DNA of 64,000 bases from JBAZOY01 sp041648505 (GCA_041648505.1 JBAZOY010000001.1:89544-153543), one strand, 5' to 3'. Positions 51,705-61,531 are shown, counted from the first letter of the stretch. The notes: generated from the sequence alone by a model not told the origin. Made by a program: numbers and translations.

Positions 51705-52487
51705 CTAATGTCCTTTAAAGGTAGTTTTGCTTTTTTCGAGAAAGGCCTTCATTCCTTCCTTCTGGTCATCGGTACTGAAGCACTGGGCGCAGCATTCTGC
51801 CTCAATCCGGGTAGCGTTATCGATGGCAAGGTCATAACCGAAATTGATGCTGTGTTTGGCCATCTTGATGGCGAAGCCGGGCTGGCCAGCCAATTTCATG
51901 GCGAATTTTTTGGTTTCCATGAGAAGCTGGTCGGCAGGATAAACCCTATTGGCAAGACCGATTTCATAGGCCCTTTGAGCATTGATCTGTTCCCCCCCCA
52001 TGATCAGTTCCTTTGCTCTTCCCATACCGATAATACGGGGTAATCTCTGGGTGCCTCCCCATCCGGGAATCAAACCGAGTAATATTTCCGGCTGGCCGAA
52101 GACAGCCTTTTCAGAAGCGAATCTCATATCGCAGGCAAGAGCGATTTCCGTACCCCCGCCAAGGGCAAAGCCATTTACAGCCGCAATAGAGGGCTTGGGT
52201 ATCGTTTCGAGGAGCCGCAATGTTTCCTGGCCTGTCTCCATGAAGGAAAGGGCCTGATACGGCTTCATGTTCTGCATCTCCGATACATCCGCACCGGCCA
52301 CGAATGCCTTTTCACCGGAGCCGGTCAGGATCAGGACCTTGATCTGTTCCTCATTTTTACATTGTGTTACGGCATTGAAAAGCTCGGCTATAGTTTCAGA
52401 ATTCATCGCATTCAAGGCCTTCGGCCTGTTAAAGGTGATCGTAGCAACCCCCTCCTCAACGGCAAAGAGAATATTCTTGTATTCCAT
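51705..52487 (-). CDS. Enoyl-CoA hydratase/crotonase family protein
   Basis: 260 aa. The oxyanion-hole segment AAVNGFALGGGTEIALACDM and the catalytic region FGQPEILLGLIPGWGGTQRL followed by AKELIMGG keep both glutamates of true crotonases. It hydrates short-chain 2-enoyl-CoA (crotonyl-CoA type) in beta-oxidation or butyrate-type metabolism. It sits 39 nt downstream of the acyl-CoA synthetase gene on the same strand, consistent with fatty-acid use. The preferred chain length is not readable from sequence. Confidence 0.93.
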   Translation of the reverse strand: MEYKNILFAVEEGVATITFNRPKALNAMNSETIAELFNAVTQCKNEEQIKVLILTGSGEKAFVAGADVSEMQNMKPYQALSFMETGQETLRLLETIPKPSIAAVNGFALGGGTEIALACDMRFASEKAVFGQPEILLGLIPGWGGTQRLPRIIGMGRAKELIMGGEQINAQRAYEIGLANRVYPADQLLMETKKFAMKLAGQPGFAIKMAKHSINFGYDLAIDNATRIEAECCAQCFSTDDQKEGMKAFLEKSKTTFKGH

Positions 52488-52526
52488 CTGTACTTTTTCT
52501 CCTTTCTTCTAAAGATACAACTTCGT

Positions 52527-53984
52527 TCAATCAATATTATCCACAAATTCAACTTTGCGGGGAATCTTATGGGGAGAGAGATAATGTCTGCAATGTCTTA
52601 CAATTGATTTTTTGTCGGTCTCTTCCCCTTTCTTTTTTACGATAAGGGCCTTTACAACTTCGCCCCTCATCAGATCAGACACGCCAATCACCCTGGATGC
52701 TTTAACAGCAGGATGCATACCAAGAACAAGCTCGACTTCCTGTGGATAGACATTAAACCCGCTGGTAATGATCATTCGCTTTTTACGGCCGGTGATAAAA
52801 ATATATCCCTCTTCATCAACCTTAGCCAGATCGCCCGTGTAAAGCCACCCATTTCTGATAACCATGGCAGTTGCTTCTTCATCTTTATAGTAACCGCGCA
52901 TAACATTCTCGCCTTTAACGATGAGTTCCCCGTTTTCATTTGGCGATACCTCGTTACCCTGATAGTCCACGATCTTCACTTCGACACCGGGGATAGCAAC
53001 TCCTATAGAACCAGGTTTCTGCACCATATCAGGTCTGCTGAATGCACAGACCGGCGATGCCTCGGTGAGGCCATACCCTTCCATGACTTTGATGCCGAAT
53101 CTCTCTTCAAAGGGGAGTATAAATTCCGGCGGCATAGCAGCACCTCCGGTAATGCAAAGCCTCAGAGAACTCACGTTATAATGCTGCTTGGTCTCTTTAT
53201 AAAATAACATGCCGAGAAACACCTCTGGGATAGCGGCAATATATGTTACCTTATACCTTTCGATGGCGTTTAAGATACCACCTATACCGAACCGGTCCAT
53301 CAGTACCATGCAGGCCCCGATACGGACGGCACTCAGTAGGTTGATTGCGGTACCGAAGGAATGAAAGAATGGTATCACGCAAAGCGCCCGGTCCTTTTCC
53401 GTACCACCACAAAGGTCCCTGATAAGTTTAGACTGGCCGAGGAGGTTTCGGTGGGTGAGGACGGCGCCAAGAGGCTTACCGGTAAGTCCCGCTGTATAGA
53501 TAATAACGGCAGGATCATCACCGTCGATCTCCGTTATATCAAGCGTAAATGGACCTTTATCGACAATGTCTCTGAAAGGAGAGGCCGTATCCAGGCCGTT
53601 GGTAACGATAAGATGGCGGCAAAGGGGGATATCAAGGCTTATCTCTTCAAAACGCTTCGCTAGCGGAACTTCGGTAATCAATGCTTTTGCTTCGCTGTTT
53701 CCAAGCAGGTGTCTTAGTTCATAAGCTGTGGACATGATGTTGAGGGTAACGGCAACAGCACCGATCTTTTGTATCGCAAAATAGGAAATGATAAAGTCGG
53801 GACAATTGGGAAGTAATAGGGCGACTTTATCTCCCTTTTTAAGCCCTAAGCTTTTCAGATGGTTCCCGAGGGCATTTACCGCTTTGTTCAATTCGCTATA
53901 GGTTAAACTCAGCTCTTCGTAGATTATGGCTACGTTTTCTGCATATCGCTTACAGCTTTCCTGTAGCATTTGTCCCAGACTCAC
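52527..53984 (-). CDS. Acyl-CoA synthetase (AMP-forming) family, C-terminally short
   Basis: 485 aa; start GTG at 53984 with a weak site. ANL-superfamily motifs: A3 IIYTAGLTGKPLGAVLTH, A5 GYGLTEASPVCAF, A7-A8 YTGDLAKVDEEGYIFITGRK. Two oddities: A3 has Leu where TGxPKG has Lys, and the protein stops after PRKVEFVDNID. That leaves out the usual PKTxTGKILRREL tail with the catalytic lysine of motif A10. Relatives activate fatty acids to acyl-CoA. As encoded, adenylate formation should be weak, so it may favour thioesterification or another acyl-transfer role. Co-transcribed with the crotonase gene. Confidence 0.85.
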   Translation of the reverse strand: MSLGQMLQESCKRYAENVAIIYEELSLTYSELNKAVNALGNHLKSLGLKKGDKVALLLPNCPDFIISYFAIQKIGAVAVTLNIMSTAYELRHLLGNSEAKALITEVPLAKRFEEISLDIPLCRHLIVTNGLDTASPFRDIVDKGPFTLDITEIDGDDPAVIIYTAGLTGKPLGAVLTHRNLLGQSKLIRDLCGGTEKDRALCVIPFFHSFGTAINLLSAVRIGACMVLMDRFGIGGILNAIERYKVTYIAAIPEVFLGMLFYKETKQHYNVSSLRLCITGGAAMPPEFILPFEERFGIKVMEGYGLTEASPVCAFSRPDMVQKPGSIGVAIPGVEVKIVDYQGNEVSPNENGELIVKGENVMRGYYKDEEATAMVIRNGWLYTGDLAKVDEEGYIFITGRKKRMIITSGFNVYPQEVELVLGMHPAVKASRVIGVSDLMRGEVVKALIVKKKGEETDKKSIVRHCRHYLSPHKIPRKVEFVDNID

Positions 53985-54074
53985 GATGATCTATAACCTC
54001 ACTAAGTTCTTAGCTGCCTCTTAGCACAGGAGAGGCAATTTTTCAAAGGCAATCTTCTTCGGCCCTCTTCATTT

Positions 54075-54914
54075 TTAAATCTTCTTCTTACAAGTTACAA
54101 CGGCAAAACTATGACCGGAATAACATTTTGCGATCAAGCGGGCAAATGGTTTCAGGAGAAGCTTTCTTTCATATTTCTCCTTCACATACTCCGAAAGATA
54201 GTCTTTGGTGTGTATTGTTTGGAAACCGTATTTCTCCAAGAGAGATACCAGTGTCTCCGGTGTGAAATGATAGAGGTGATAAGGTAGCTGCCAGCCTTTC
54301 CAGTAATCCCAGGTTTTTTGAGCATCCGTTCCTCTATAGTTTGGCACGTCAACCACGAAAAGACCCTCCGGTTTTAACCACAGCTTTACCTTTTCGAAAT
54401 ATTCCCGGGGATCAGAGCAGTGTTCCAGAGAATGCCACATCGTGATGATATCGAACGTTCCATCTTCATAGCGCACATCTCTGATGGATCCTGTCGTAAC
54501 CGGTATTTTAAATTCGTTCCGTACATAGAGAGCGGTATCATCGGAAATATCCAGGCCTTCTACACAGTACCCGTAATTTCGACAGGCACATAGAAAGTAA
54601 CCTCTACCGCACCCGATATCGAGAATTCGCCCCCCCTTTTTAAATTTCCGAAAGAATCTGACACGATGTGTCTCCTGCGAAAGTCGCCTTTTCATTTCCG
54701 GTGAATTTACTTTTACCCCGGCGCCGTATTGATCCTGGAAGTATTCTTCCCGGTATAGTTCGCCCAATTCATCCTGGTCAGGGCGAGGATCGAGGAAACC
54801 CAAGCCGCAATCATCACATCTATAAACGATCCAATCTTTCTGCCGGAACAGCGGTGTTCTCTTTAAACTTCTGCAGAAAATGCATTTTGAATCTGCCCGT
54901 TCGATTGTATTCAG
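54075..54914 (-). CDS. SAM-dependent methyltransferase with N-terminal zinc ribbon (non-standard start)
   Basis: The class I methyltransferase domain is clear (GGRILDIGCGRGYFLCACRN, DIITMWHSLEHCSDPREYFE). The first ordinary start codon, TTG at 54803, would cut the protein in the middle of a domain. Thirty-seven in-frame codons upstream encode a zinc ribbon (KCIFCRS ... VYRCDDCGLGFLDPRP), the usual N-terminus of this family. No ATG, GTG or TTG precedes the ribbon; a CTG at 54914 after GGAAAGGG is the best candidate. I give the extended form. It probably modifies a sugar or glycan intermediate, given the glycosyltransferases upstream. Confidence 0.72.
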   Translation of the reverse strand: MNTIERADSKCIFCRSLKRTPLFRQKDWIVYRCDDCGLGFLDPRPDQDELGELYREEYFQDQYGAGVKVNSPEMKRRLSQETHRVRFFRKFKKGGRILDIGCGRGYFLCACRNYGYCVEGLDISDDTALYVRNEFKIPVTTGSIRDVRYEDGTFDIITMWHSLEHCSDPREYFEKVKLWLKPEGLFVVDVPNYRGTDAQKTWDYWKGWQLPYHLYHFTPETLVSLLEKYGFQTIHTKDYLSEYVKEKYERKLLLKPFARLIAKCYSGHSFAVVTCKKKI

Positions 54915-55060
54915 CCCTTTCCGAAGGAAAACTCTCTCTTGTGATCACTTCACTGCCATCAAATGATGCATTGTCAATTCTATTGTCTTTTTGTGACGGG
55001 AATCCGGCATGATAGTTTCATTTTAACCTTTTGACGAGATCAAGATGATATCACAGATAT

Positions 55061-55858
55061 CTATTTCTGCTGAAGTTCTCTTAATTTAATATATTTTGAA
55101 AACGTATAGAAAGCATATAAAACGGAAAGCATGAACCCATAATATCCCTCTAAAAAGCCTGTCCTCAGAATAAACATACTAAAGAAAGTAAATAAAGGCC
55201 GGAAGAGGATGTGATGTATACCGTAGACTTTTTTTTCCTTAAGCAACTCCCTGGCCGCCAGCGTTGAGTAAAGATCAAGTCTCTGCAAATAATCACTGAT
55301 ACTCCTGTATGTATAATGTTCCATCGGATGCTTCAGATAACCTTTAGAACCATCCAAATCAACTCCTTCATGAACCTCCCGATTTCTAAATAAGCCTTTT
55401 CCATTTTTGAAAAGCCGCAAATTGTAATCGGGATACCACCCGCAATATCTGACCCATCGCCCTAAAAAATAATTCTTTCGCGCAATAAAGTAGCCATCCT
55501 TCGATCCATCCTTTTGTATCAACTCTTTAATTTCTTTTTCGAGTAACGGTGTGACCCGCTCGTCGGCATCAAGGCTCAATATCCACTTCTTTGTAGCCTT
55601 TGCAATGGCGCTATTTTTTTGGGCAGGAAATCCCTTCCACGGTTCATTGTAAAAATTAACAGCGTAGCTTTTACAAATTCTTGCCGTCGCATCATCACTT
55701 TCGGAATCCACGACAATAACTTCATCAGCCCACTTCACGCTTTCCAGACAATCTTTGATATTCTCCTCTTCATTGTGGGTAATGATGACCACGGAAAGTC
55801 CGCTACGAAAGTCCTTTATATCCAATCTGTTATTGTCGTTCACTGCTACCCCGTTCAA
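55061..55858 (-). CDS. Glycosyltransferase family 2 (WaaE/KdtX-like)
   Basis: 265 aa. The GT-A fold shows SVVIITHNEEENIKDCLESV KWADEVIVVDSESDD and the metal-binding LSLDADERV. The WaaE-type sequence NEPWKGFPAQKNSAIAKATK and FLGRWVRYCGWYPDYNLRLF follows. C-terminal helices may touch the membrane. Relatives add glucose or a similar sugar to the LPS inner core. It belongs to the minus-strand glycan cluster. Confidence 0.9.
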   Translation of the reverse strand: MNGVAVNDNNRLDIKDFRSGLSVVIITHNEEENIKDCLESVKWADEVIVVDSESDDATARICKSYAVNFYNEPWKGFPAQKNSAIAKATKKWILSLDADERVTPLLEKEIKELIQKDGSKDGYFIARKNYFLGRWVRYCGWYPDYNLRLFKNGKGLFRNREVHEGVDLDGSKGYLKHPMEHYTYRSISDYLQRLDLYSTLAARELLKEKKVYGIHHILFRPLFTFFSMFILRTGFLEGYYGFMLSVLYAFYTFSKYIKLRELQQK

Positions 55859-56019
55859 GACTTATATACGGTTATTGCTCAATGGACTGTGATGGAGGTT
55901 TCCTTTGTCGAGATTACTCAATATATTGCTGAGCCCTTTTATATAGTTATATACAAATTAGATGAAATTAACCATACTATACTAAATAATATTTTCCTTT
56001 TTATATAAGTCCATAATAA

Positions 56020-57132
56020 CTATGATCTTTTTATCATATTTACTAATTCATCAAAAACTTCTTCAGGTGTTATGGCAGCCATGCACTCCATACGTCCATC
56101 ATTACTTATTTCACACGTTTCTTTATTACAAGGCACACAGGCCCAATCCTTTTTCATAATAGTAACCACTCCAGAGCGCTGCATGCCACCCTGGTCAGTA
56201 TAAGGTGATTTTGCAGACGAATCATTCGACCACGGTCCCCAGTGTCTGGCCAGGGATGGGCCAAATAGCGCTATTGTGGAGATATCCATTGCTGCTGCTA
56301 TATGAGTCACAACCGTATCTACACCTATGAATCCCATGCTGCCTTTAATAGCAGCTGCCAATTGACACATATTGTACGGTTGGTGAAAAGCAAAAAATGA
56401 GGAATGAGAAGAAGACATGATATCTTTTAAAACGCCTGCCTCAGCAGGGTTTGGAGAAACGGTGAAAACAGGTTTTAAACGCAATTTCTCCCGGATTAAT
56501 GAAGCCAGGGTTGCCCACGCCTGAGGGGGCCAGTATTTATAATCTTTCCGTGAGTAGGGGTGTAAAATAATATAATCCTTTTCCCCTAAGTGTGTTCTTA
56601 CAAACTCCTCATCTGCCTTATCATGGCCCATCACGACACGAGGATGTGCAGGAATACCAAGTAGTTCTAATTGTGTAAGAATAAGGGGGACTATATGCAT
56701 CTGATCATTATAGAACCGGCATTGGCTCAAAATAATCTTTTTCCACCAATCCTTATGCGGAGTAAAATATGAAAATCCTATGGAGGTACGTCCAGTACCG
56801 GCACAGTGAATGTTGGTCCGATCAGATGGATTCGTCCCGATGGAATAATCGTACCGTTTCCAAATAGAAGCAAAAAAACGGATATCTTTGCTCTCTGGAG
56901 GGACAGTAAGAACAGTTCGGACATGAGGATTCTTACATAAAACGCCTTGTGTACCTTCAAAGACCAGATAATCTATGGTAGCTTCCGGTAGTCGTTTTTT
57001 GATAGATGATGACAGAGGCGTAGAAAGCAGCACGTCACCGCTGTACCTCAAAGAAACGATCAAAAAGGAAGGGCCTTTTGCTGTCTTGGTTTGTTTCATT
57101 TTAGTAGTAACGTATCCTTTATTCCCTGCCAT
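56020..57132 (-). CDS. Glycosyltransferase family 9 (heptosyltransferase-like)
   Basis: 370 aa from the ATG at 57132. A TTG at 57180 and an ATG at 57099 are alternatives, none with a convincing ribosome-binding site. GT9 features: SFLIVSLRYSGDVLLSTPLS, YIILHPYSRKDYKYWPPQAW and the nucleotide-sugar site GFIGVDTVVTHIAAAMDIST followed by ALFGPSLARHWGP. Members transfer heptose to the LPS core. The C-terminal C-x2-C...C pattern (WACVPCNKETCE) is common in this group. A second, broken GT9 copy lies at 61695-61934. Confidence 0.9.
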   Translation of the reverse strand: MAGNKGYVTTKMKQTKTAKGPSFLIVSLRYSGDVLLSTPLSSSIKKRLPEATIDYLVFEGTQGVLCKNPHVRTVLTVPPESKDIRFFASIWKRYDYSIGTNPSDRTNIHCAGTGRTSIGFSYFTPHKDWWKKIILSQCRFYNDQMHIVPLILTQLELLGIPAHPRVVMGHDKADEEFVRTHLGEKDYIILHPYSRKDYKYWPPQAWATLASLIREKLRLKPVFTVSPNPAEAGVLKDIMSSSHSSFFAFHQPYNMCQLAAAIKGSMGFIGVDTVVTHIAAAMDISTIALFGPSLARHWGPWSNDSSAKSPYTDQGGMQRSGVVTIMKKDWACVPCNKETCEISNDGRMECMAAITPEEVFDELVNMIKRS

Positions 57133-57282
57133 TATTCTTTGAGGGGATGGATGTAAAGCATCTCTTTCACAATACGCCAAACAAACTTATGCCATTTATC
57201 CCATTTTCTGATAAAGAATCGCCTCCACTATGTTATGATGGTATGCTAAGGTGCTTTTTACATCTGCCTTTTCGGATTCCAT

Positions 57283-58167
57283 TCAGCTCTTTCGGTTTTT
57301 GTAACTGTCCGAAGATTTAATCGTCTCATAAATTGTCCGATATTTGATAAGTTTCCCCTGTGCCCTGTTTTTATTTTTCATGAAGGGCATGAAAAGATTC
57401 AGCGTAATGATTCTCCAGCAGGCCTTGATTAAATTCCCACGCAGATTGCGTCTGATGGTCTCCGGCAGGTAATGCTTCTGATAGAAGAGAAGTTCTGCCT
57501 GCATTTTTTTCTTCCATACTTCTCCTGACGTAAAACGACGCTCACTCTGCCCGCCCAGATGCACCACTACGGCGGAAGATATATAACCGATCTCGTATCC
57601 TGCGGTTCGCATTCTCAGGCAGAGATCCTGATCTTCACCGTACAGGAAAAAGTCCTCATCAAAACCTCCAATTTTCTTTATGACATCAGTACGGGCAATC
57701 ATACCTGCACCCAGGACAAAGGCAATATGGCCTTTAAGTCCGGCCAGTTCGCCGGCAGCGTGTTGCTGACCGGGGTACCGGTAAGCAATTGATTCTTGCA
57801 ATGTTCCGTCCGGGTTGATTATTCTTGTACCAGCCAGACCGCAACGGGGATTTTCTTCCATAAAGGAAAGGGCTTCTCTGAATGTATCCGGCATTACTTC
57901 TGTATCCGGGTTAAGGAAAAAAAGATACTGTCCCCGACAATGGGGCAATACCTGATTGTTAGCCGCGGCAAATCCCCTATTGCAAGAATTCACCATAAGG
58001 TCAACGGAAGGAAACATCTCTTTTATGATAGCAGCACTGTCATCTAATGATGCATTATCAACGACGAATATCTCCTTTTCCAGTCTGTTGGCCGCCGTAA
58101 TGGAATGAAGGCACTTTTCGATCAGATCGGCCGTGTTATAAGAAACGACGATAATGGATAGGTCCAT
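57283..58167 (-). CDS. Glycosyltransferase family 2 (rhamnosyltransferase-like)
   Basis: 294 aa. N-terminus MDLSIIVVSYNTADLIEKCL, then NSCNRGFAAANNQVL and FFLNPDTEVMPD, matching WbbL-type GT2 enzymes that add rhamnose or related sugars to O-antigen or exopolysaccharide. GYISSAVVVHLGGQSERRF is also typical. It lies 6 nt downstream of the GT4 gene and is probably co-translated with it. Confidence 0.9.
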   Translation of the reverse strand: MDLSIIVVSYNTADLIEKCLHSITAANRLEKEIFVVDNASLDDSAAIIKEMFPSVDLMVNSCNRGFAAANNQVLPHCRGQYLFFLNPDTEVMPDTFREALSFMEENPRCGLAGTRIINPDGTLQESIAYRYPGQQHAAGELAGLKGHIAFVLGAGMIARTDVIKKIGGFDEDFFLYGEDQDLCLRMRTAGYEIGYISSAVVVHLGGQSERRFTSGEVWKKKMQAELLFYQKHYLPETIRRNLRGNLIKACWRIITLNLFMPFMKNKNRAQGKLIKYRTIYETIKSSDSYKNRKS

Positions 58168-58173
58168 AGTGAA

Positions 58174-59343
58174 TCAAAATCCTCTTTTGTCGGAAAGAAT
58201 AGAGCGCGGTGCAGACAGAATCTGTTCATAGATCGCCTCCACCTTTTTTGCCACTACGTCCCATGTATTTGCAATAGCTGTTTGGTGTGCTTTCTGTCCC
58301 ATCCCGGTGTTTAATTTTGAGTCCAGCAATAAACCTATCAGACCGGCGATCCCGTCGGCATCCATTTCATCCTCTACAACGAAACCATTGCCGCCGGGTA
58401 TAACAAGGTCCTTAGCCCCTACTTTAGAGCTCACGATAACAGGCAAAGATGCAGCCATCGCCTCCAGTACGGACATGCCGAAGGTATCGAACTTTGAGAG
58501 CATAACGTAGATATCGGAGGCAAGGTAGATCTGGACAAGCTTCTCTTTTCCTAAGACTCCGGCAAACAGGATATTTCCTTCTATACCCGTCTTCTTTGCC
58601 ATACGGGTATATTTTTTCACATCACCCTTGCCGATGACCAGTAGTTTATGCTGGGCTGAATGATTTATTGCCTTTAGCCTGGCCATTGCCTTTATCAACC
58701 TGTCCAGACCCTTAATCTCAAAGTTCATGGCGACAAATAAAATAACCGTATCCAAAGGATCAATCCCGAAATGTCTCCTTACTTCAAGGCGGCAGAACTG
58801 CCTGTCAAAGGTATTAAACATCTCGATGTCAACACCCGGATGCATAACCATGATTTGTTGTGGAGAGAGATTATACTCTTTAAGAAACATCTCTCTTGCC
58901 ATGTTTGAAACGGGCAGGAGCATAGCGCACCTTCCGTTGTTGATCAACCTTCTTTCGACCCAGTTTGTACCGTAGTCGAAAAGACTCATATGTTTCTTCC
59001 GAACGTCGTGCACCCAAATACGATGGGGAGTGCAGTGCATTGTAAAAATGTCGGCATGGAATATCCTGTCGTGTGCGTGAATCAGGTCAAACTTTAGCGC
59101 TGCTGTCTGTCGTCCGGCAAAATAGGCAAAGCTAATGGTGGTGAGAAATCTGGGGAAAATAATAAGGGGAACTTTATGAAAGGTAATCCGGGCAGAGTGT
59201 ACCAGCCACTGATTGGCAAAGACATGGACATCGTATCGCGGATTGCGGGCGATACGCTCGGTTAATTCGAGAGTGAATTGTTCCGCTCCCCCCACAAGGC
59301 CGTATTTGGGGATAACAACCGCTATTTTGCGCATATTCGACAT
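58174..59343 (-). CDS. Glycosyltransferase family 4
   Basis: 389 aa from the ATG at 59343. The longer frame to 59418 would overlap the upstream gene by 49 nt and is less likely, though the ribosome-binding site is weak either way. GT-B fold motifs: KIAVVIPKYGLVGGAEQFTL at the start, LFVAMNFEIKGLDRLIKAMA and the donor-binding SKFDTFGMSVLEAMAASLPV IVS. It adds a sugar from a nucleotide donor to a growing lipid-linked or core glycan at the inner face of the membrane. Confidence 0.9.
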   Translation of the reverse strand: MSNMRKIAVVIPKYGLVGGAEQFTLELTERIARNPRYDVHVFANQWLVHSARITFHKVPLIIFPRFLTTISFAYFAGRQTAALKFDLIHAHDRIFHADIFTMHCTPHRIWVHDVRKKHMSLFDYGTNWVERRLINNGRCAMLLPVSNMAREMFLKEYNLSPQQIMVMHPGVDIEMFNTFDRQFCRLEVRRHFGIDPLDTVILFVAMNFEIKGLDRLIKAMARLKAINHSAQHKLLVIGKGDVKKYTRMAKKTGIEGNILFAGVLGKEKLVQIYLASDIYVMLSKFDTFGMSVLEAMAASLPVIVSSKVGAKDLVIPGGNGFVVEDEMDADGIAGLIGLLLDSKLNTGMGQKAHQTAIANTWDVVAKKVEAIYEQILSAPRSILSDKRGF

Positions 59344-59369
59344 GGAAGGTTGCCTGTGATAACTATCCT

Positions 59370-60986
59370 TTACAGGAGCTTGAGAAGAATAACTCTTCCT
59401 GTATCCGGATGGCTCCATTCTCCTAATATTATGAAATCCTTACCATTGAGTAGATCAACAAAATCAAAACTACATGGTGGCCATTTTGTTTCTTCCAAGA
59501 CGACATACTGTATACCCCTTGTCCTCAGATTCCGGACAAACTGTTCGTAGCTTTTCCCGACAATCTCACCGTAATTATTATATTTGTCGGGACATGGCGC
59601 ACCTTTAAAGTGTAAGTTTGCATAAAAAGCTATCCACCTTGCCGAATTTCCAAGTGTCAACACCTTTATTTCCTGACTATTTCCCTCTATCCGGGCCATA
59701 GATTCCCCTATTTCTTTAAAGATAAGTTTGTCCACTTCTTTGGGACTTAAATTTTTCGGCAGGGCAGATACCATGATCGCCAGAACGACCAGAGACAGCA
59801 CCAAATGCTCTTTTAAACGGAATTTTGACTTCAGAAACGGGATTATCTTTTCCAGTCCAAACCCGGTGAAGATGAAAGAGGGGAAGATTAAAAGTGCGAA
59901 CCAGCGATTTTGCATCTCCCAATAGGCAAAGACATACAGATATAACAAGACCACGGCAGAGGCAGCAATAATAGCAAAATAGCGAACGTTTTTTTCTTCC
60001 CTTATTTTTACCCACGTATCTCTTCCCATGAGACCGATGATAAAAATCAGGAAAAAGGGGTAAAAAAAAGCTTCTATAGCGTTCTGCATAATTGTACCCA
60101 GGGCAACAAACCAAAAAAGAGTATAGGTATTATCGAAAAATCCCGAGGGGATACCTTCCGGGGGGTGGCTTATCAATTCCTGCAGATGCACTCGCACCCC
60201 TTGGTACTGAGACGTGAGAGTATGTAATCTGGAAGGTATATCCTCTAGACGATACAAGTTAATATCGCAGGGATTAAAGATCATTTGTCCGACAATAAAG
60301 AAAAACAGCAGAAAAGCTGGCGGTAGGAGGAAGATTGCGAGTCTTTTAAATTTTTTTTCCTCTTTTATCAAAAGAAGATATAGACAGGATACGACGATAT
60401 AGAGGATACCTTCGATCCTGGCCCATGTTGCCAGAATAAAACAAATACTGCTGAGGAAAAGACCCCGAAAGTTTTTCTGACCAGTTTGACCTGTAAAAAG
60501 GTACAGACCAAGGACTAAAAAAAACCAGTAGACAGGATCTCTTGCAACATAAACACTCACCGTGACAAAAATAGGGGTGAGGGCAAAAATTAACGTGATC
60601 AGTATACTGATCTTTGCCTCAAAAAAACGTTTCGCCAGAAGATAGAGCGGGATTAGGACAATGGTACCAAAAAAGATGGAGACTGTCTCGGCTGAAGCAA
60701 CCCAATTCCCCAGGACAGGGTATATGGCAGCAATTAAGATGGGATAAATAGATAGATAATTAACGCTGCTGCAGGAATTAACGGCAGGCCACAGGCCGTA
60801 ATAAATAGCCCTCGCCTGATGGATATATATAGTCCCATCAGAATTGATAATATAGGTATACTGGCAGACAAATAATCTTAGGGCAAAACCGAAAATAATG
60901 ATCAGGATAATCGGACGAATGCAGGTATTAGGGGGATTATCGGCGTTCTCTTCTGAAAAGATGTCCCACAATGATTTGAATTTCAT
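59370..60986 (-). CDS. Glycosyltransferase family 39-type membrane protein (ArnT/PMT-like)
   Basis: 538 aa with about ten to twelve hydrophobic segments. The first periplasmic loop region holds IINSDGTIYIHQARAIYYGL WP, with the acidic residue expected near the active site, and AKRFFEAKISILITLIFALT is typical of GT39/GT83 proteins. The C-terminal soluble part is periplasmic. It would transfer a sugar from a polyprenyl-phosphate carrier to a glycan or protein. It is the first gene of the minus-strand cluster running down to 54075. Confidence 0.85.
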   Translation of the reverse strand: MKFKSLWDIFSEENADNPPNTCIRPIILIIIFGFALRLFVCQYTYIINSDGTIYIHQARAIYYGLWPAVNSCSSVNYLSIYPILIAAIYPVLGNWVASAETVSIFFGTIVLIPLYLLAKRFFEAKISILITLIFALTPIFVTVSVYVARDPVYWFFLVLGLYLFTGQTGQKNFRGLFLSSICFILATWARIEGILYIVVSCLYLLLIKEEKKFKRLAIFLLPPAFLLFFFIVGQMIFNPCDINLYRLEDIPSRLHTLTSQYQGVRVHLQELISHPPEGIPSGFFDNTYTLFWFVALGTIMQNAIEAFFYPFFLIFIIGLMGRDTWVKIREEKNVRYFAIIAASAVVLLYLYVFAYWEMQNRWFALLIFPSFIFTGFGLEKIIPFLKSKFRLKEHLVLSLVVLAIMVSALPKNLSPKEVDKLIFKEIGESMARIEGNSQEIKVLTLGNSARWIAFYANLHFKGAPCPDKYNNYGEIVGKSYEQFVRNLRTRGIQYVVLEETKWPPCSFDFVDLLNGKDFIILGEWSHPDTGRVILLKLL

Positions 60987-61276
60987 CTGGCCTTTTCTTC
61001 AACTTGACAATTTTATGCCATAAATAACTTGTTAATGCAATGCGAAATGTTGCTCCTTAAGTTACTTATTCCTGTAGCCCTGCTATAGAATACCCGCAGA
61101 AAAGACGTTTTACACCTTCGTCTGCATTGTCTCTCAATTATTTCACCTCGTTGTTGAATTGACACTGTACTTGTGATAAATATCTTTTCTAAGATAGGGA
61201 TTTGCCTGAATTTTAGCTGTACCGTAATTCCGTATATGCTGGAATATCATAACTGAATAAAAAATGGAGGGGAAAT

Positions 61277-61531
61277 ATGTCGGATAAAAAAGATTATTTT
61301 ATGGCTTGTATTGAGGATGATTCCCTCACGATGAAACCTTATTGTGGGTTATGTGAAATTCAATTGAATGAGGACTACTATTGTGAAAAATGTAAGCGAC
61401 AATGCCGTTGCTGTCACATCCAATGTGAGGATGAAAAGGCCTCTGCTTTAATTGATGCTCTTATCAAAGGAAATGAAAGCTTCCAAAACTTTACCAAGGA
61501 AATAATAAAAAGGGGAGAAACGTCAAAGTAA
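61277..61531 (+). CDS. Cys-rich small protein, probable zinc-binding
   Basis: 84 aa with a strong site GGAGGGG before the ATG. Nine cysteines occur within about 40 residues in the middle, in the pattern CGLCEIQLNEDYYCEKC then KRQCRCCHIQC, suggesting one or two zinc knuckles. The last 35 residues form a charged helix (IDALIKGNESFQNFTKEIIK). I do not recognise the family. It stands alone between the glycan cluster and ftsY. Confidence 0.7.
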   Translation: MSDKKDYFMACIEDDSLTMKPYCGLCEIQLNEDYYCEKCKRQCRCCHIQCEDEKASALIDALIKGNESFQNFTKEIIKRGETSK

